A DNA stretch of 64,000 nt from Erythrobacter sp. SD-21. Its GTDB lineage: Bacteria > Pseudomonadota > Alphaproteobacteria > Sphingomonadales > Sphingomonadaceae. This document shows positions 62,020 through 64,000 of this stretch, piece after piece. The translations under genes were made by a program, and so were the position numbers. The notes beneath the pieces are model-generated. The model ran no database searches, had not been told where the DNA came from, and saw only the letters and a program-made list of their open reading frames with translations. The stretch covers positions 62,001 to 126,000 of the forward strand of contig NZ_ABCG01000002.1 of the NCBI RefSeq assembly GCF_000181515.1, in the 5' to 3' direction. Each line of letters begins with the position of its first letter. Positions within the stretch are counted from its first letter, which is position 1.

Positions 62020-64000
62020 CTACTCCTTGCCGAACTCGATGGTGGCGACAGGCCGCGTGTTGCCGCTCTGGTTGCGATCCGGCCCGCGCTGGAACGTAAC
62101 GTCGACATCGACCAGCGCCGCTTCGGCCGAACTCCTGGCGAAGCCGCGCCACATTCGCACCAGCACATGGCCCGCGCCGTTGGGATTGATGCGGTCCGCC
62201 CGGAAACCGTTCGCGCGCACTTCGTAAGTGCCTTCCTGCGCCACCCGGTCGAGATATTCCTCCGGCCCGAAGCCTTGCGTCATGTCGTTCGAGATCGTCC
62301 CGCCGCCACTGCTCAGCCGGTTGCTGTACATCACCCGTTCGCCATTGGGCTCGTCCACCCACAAGTCGATATCGGCGTCGGGCGCAGTCCATTCGATCAC
62401 CACGCGCATGTCGGTGTCGAGCAGCGCCACCAACTCTTCTTCGAGGACCCAGCTGCGACCGCGCGCCTCGATCAGTGGGATGAGCGCGTTAGCCTCCATC
62501 AGGGCAATGACCTCGATCCCGTCATAAGCCCCCTCGAAAGGCTTGAGCGCTACCTCGGTGAGCAGGGCGAAGGCGCGTTCGAGATCTGCCAGCCCGGCCT
62601 GCCCCTCGGTCGCCTGCCCACGCGCCGCCAAGGCCAGAGCCAGCTGCCGCTTTGGCTGCGGGCGATGCGGCGCCCGTGCCGCGTAGCGTTCGAGCAGCGC
62701 GATGGCGCGGTCGTACTGCCCGTCGCGTTCGAGCCGGAACGCGACGATCTGGAGCGTCTCGTCATTGGCATCGGGCGTGTCGAGCGCCGACAGGCTCAGC
62801 GCCGTCGCGGTTTGCGTGTCGCCTTTCAGGCGAAACCACTCGGCCGTGTCGAGATAGAAGGCGGGCAGCGCGCCGTATTCCGCCTCCAGCCGGTCCAGTT
62901 CGGCAAGCGGGTCCTGCGCCTTGTCGAGCAAGGTGAAATAGGGCTGGTCGGACAGCTGGCCTGCCATGGTGAGCGTGCTCTGCCGCTCGGCAGGCATCTC
63001 TTCGGCCGCTTGCACCGGCACCGCGGCCGGTGTGTCGAGGAAGCTGTTGCGGCTAATGCGCGCGCCCGTGACCACGATGGCCGATCCGGAATCCTCCATC
63101 GCCTCTGCGGCGACGGCTGCGGGCGGCGGCGGAGGGGGCGGCGGCGGGGCCGAAGTCGGCGGTGGTAGCGGGGCACCCTGCGCAGCTTCCTCGTTTGCGC
63201 TGCCCTGGTCGCCGCCGGAAGCCGGGGCGGACGCGCGCGCGGTAAAGGTCGTGTTCCACCATTCGACGCGGTCTTTCCATCGGATACGCACGGCGCTTCG
63301 ATGACCCGCCGCGCGTTGCTTCTGGTCCGCGACATGCGCGTCGAGCTGCTGGCGATACTCGGCCTGCCACTCGGCCCCGAAGGCCTCGGGCGCAGCGATT
63401 TCGGCCTCGATATACTGGTCGGGGCTTTCCAGTACGAGAAAGGCGAGCCCCGATCCTGCGACCTTGTAACGGCGTGCCATGGCGAGCTTCTGCTCGTGCA
63501 GTTCGGGCCGCATGGCGAGGGCGGCGACCTGCTGCTGCGCCCAGAGCGCGGCCGGGCCGTCCGAGGCAACCGCCTCACCGCGCGGGCGGACGATGCGGCG
63601 CGTGGCACTTGTTCCGTCGCCGCTCCGATAGGTCACGTCCCAGAAACCGGACGCGCCGGCGGGGGCGATCAGCGTTAGCTCCCCTGCCGCGGCGGCAAGC
63701 TGGCGAAAGGATACTTCTTCGCCCCTGTCGCAGCGCAGAGCCGTGATCGAAGCCATCCCTTGCGCAAGGCGAGAGGCCAGCTGGTCTGCATTCTCGCGCG
63801 TCAACCGCACCACTTCTCCACCGGAGACGGCGGCAAGCGCATCGAGTCGCGCGCTGTCTGCGCTGCGCGAGGAGGAGACCAGCGCGGTCGGGCAATCGGG
63901 CGTGAAGGGACTGGCGAAATCGACCGTGGCCTCGCCATCGGTGAATAACAGGCACTGGCTCGTCTGCTCCAGTTCGAGATCGGCCAGACCGGCAAAGGAG
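62020..64000 (-). CDS. VIT/VWA-type surface protein with DUF2135 C-terminus, truncated by the window edge
   Basis: The frame is open to base 64,000, so the start is outside the window. Visible parts: a helix-rich middle region, a proline run (about 63120-63180), a TonB-box-like GSAIVVTGARISRNSF stretch near 63040, TPR-like repeats (YDRAIALLERYAARAPHRPQPKRQ) and a C-terminal DUF2135-type beta domain (IEWTAPDADIDLWVDEPNGER) as in YfaP-like proteins. Related sphingomonad proteins carry N-terminal VIT and VWA domains, not visible here. Function unknown; probably envelope located. Confidence 0.75.
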   Translation of the reverse strand, partial: SFAGLADLELEQTSQCLLFTDGEATVDFASPFTPDCPTALVSSSRSADSARLDALAAVSGGEVVRLTRENADQLASRLAQGMASITALRCDRGEEVSFRQLAAAAGELTLIAPAGASGFWDVTYRSGDGTSATRRIVRPRGEAVASDGPAALWAQQQVAALAMRPELHEQKLAMARRYKVAGSGLAFLVLESPDQYIEAEIAAPEAFGAEWQAEYRQQLDAHVADQKQRAAGHRSAVRIRWKDRVEWWNTTFTARASAPASGGDQGSANEEAAQGAPLPPPTSAPPPPPPPPPAAVAAEAMEDSGSAIVVTGARISRNSFLDTPAAVPVQAAEEMPAERQSTLTMAGQLSDQPYFTLLDKAQDPLAELDRLEAEYGALPAFYLDTAEWFRLKGDTQTATALSLSALDTPDANDETLQIVAFRLERDGQYDRAIALLERYAARAPHRPQPKRQLALALAARGQATEGQAGLADLERAFALLTEVALKPFEGAYDGIEVIALMEANALIPLIEARGRSWVLEEELVALLDTDMRVVIEWTAPDADIDLWVDEPNGERVMYSNRLSSGGGTISNDMTQGFGPEEYLDRVAQEGTYEVRANGFRADRINPNGAGHVLVRMWRGFARSSAEAALVDVDVTFQRGPDRNQSGNTRPVATIEFGKE

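Overview
The window looks like chromosomal DNA of a high-GC alphaproteobacterium in the order Sphingomonadales, most likely an Erythrobacteraceae member. Supporting signs are the order mutM-ubiE-ubiB-coaBC-dut, a sphingomonad-style IVVTG TonB-box motif in the last gene, many small alanine-rich lipoproteins, a PQQ alcohol dehydrogenase, a PHA depolymerase and a complex I NDUFA9-like protein. The taxon is inferred from gene content; no rRNA is present.

Bases 1 to about 14,650 are the integrase end of an integrative element (ICE or genomic island) placed at the 3' end of a tRNA-Leu gene. From the tRNA inward there is a P4-type integrase, a 34-codon membrane ORF, a DUF6961 protein, a thermonuclease, a lytic transglycosylase, a CHC2/Toprim primase-like protein, a very large strawberry-notch methyltransferase-helicase and a ParB-like protein. 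The first gene is the tail of a PepSY membrane protein. The rest of the island lies beyond base 1.

The most unusual feature is a 3,685-bp recombinase-in-trio (RIT) element at 4423-8107 inside the strawberry-notch gene. It carries three overlapping tyrosine recombinase genes, of which the third is damaged, between perfect 91-bp inverted repeats. Each repeat carries an outward-facing Shine-Dalgarno and ATG followed by 24 open codons. At one end this leader is fused in frame to the helicase C-terminal half, so the host gene now reads as two complete ORFs of 827 and 612 codons. Removing exactly 4423-8107 restores one 1,415-residue ORF. A 20-bp perfect palindrome sits between one repeat and the host DNA, so a circular form would have a 202-bp perfect palindrome at its junction.

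From 14.8 kb onward the region is core chromosome: NDUFA9-like protein; NfeD/SPFH pair; dienelactone hydrolase divergent from a PQQ dehydrogenase; purU and a nitronate monooxygenase, both frameshifted; SLC13 permease; purT; LytTR regulator; lysC; ubiG; a phosphodiesterase; ruvC; yebC; a CadC-like membrane regulator; dut-coaBC-ubiB-ubiE-mutM; a glutathione-dependent formaldehyde oxidation operon (adhC, cupin, VOC, YbaK, fghA); a PHA depolymerase with a candidate upstream operator; ABC exporter; M13 peptidase; uppP; phhA; ppk2; a thiolase, CoA-transferase and acyl-CoA dehydrogenase group; recQ; and a VIT/DUF2135-type protein running off the right edge. No annotated gap exceeds 300 bases. I saw no CRISPR array or rRNA.
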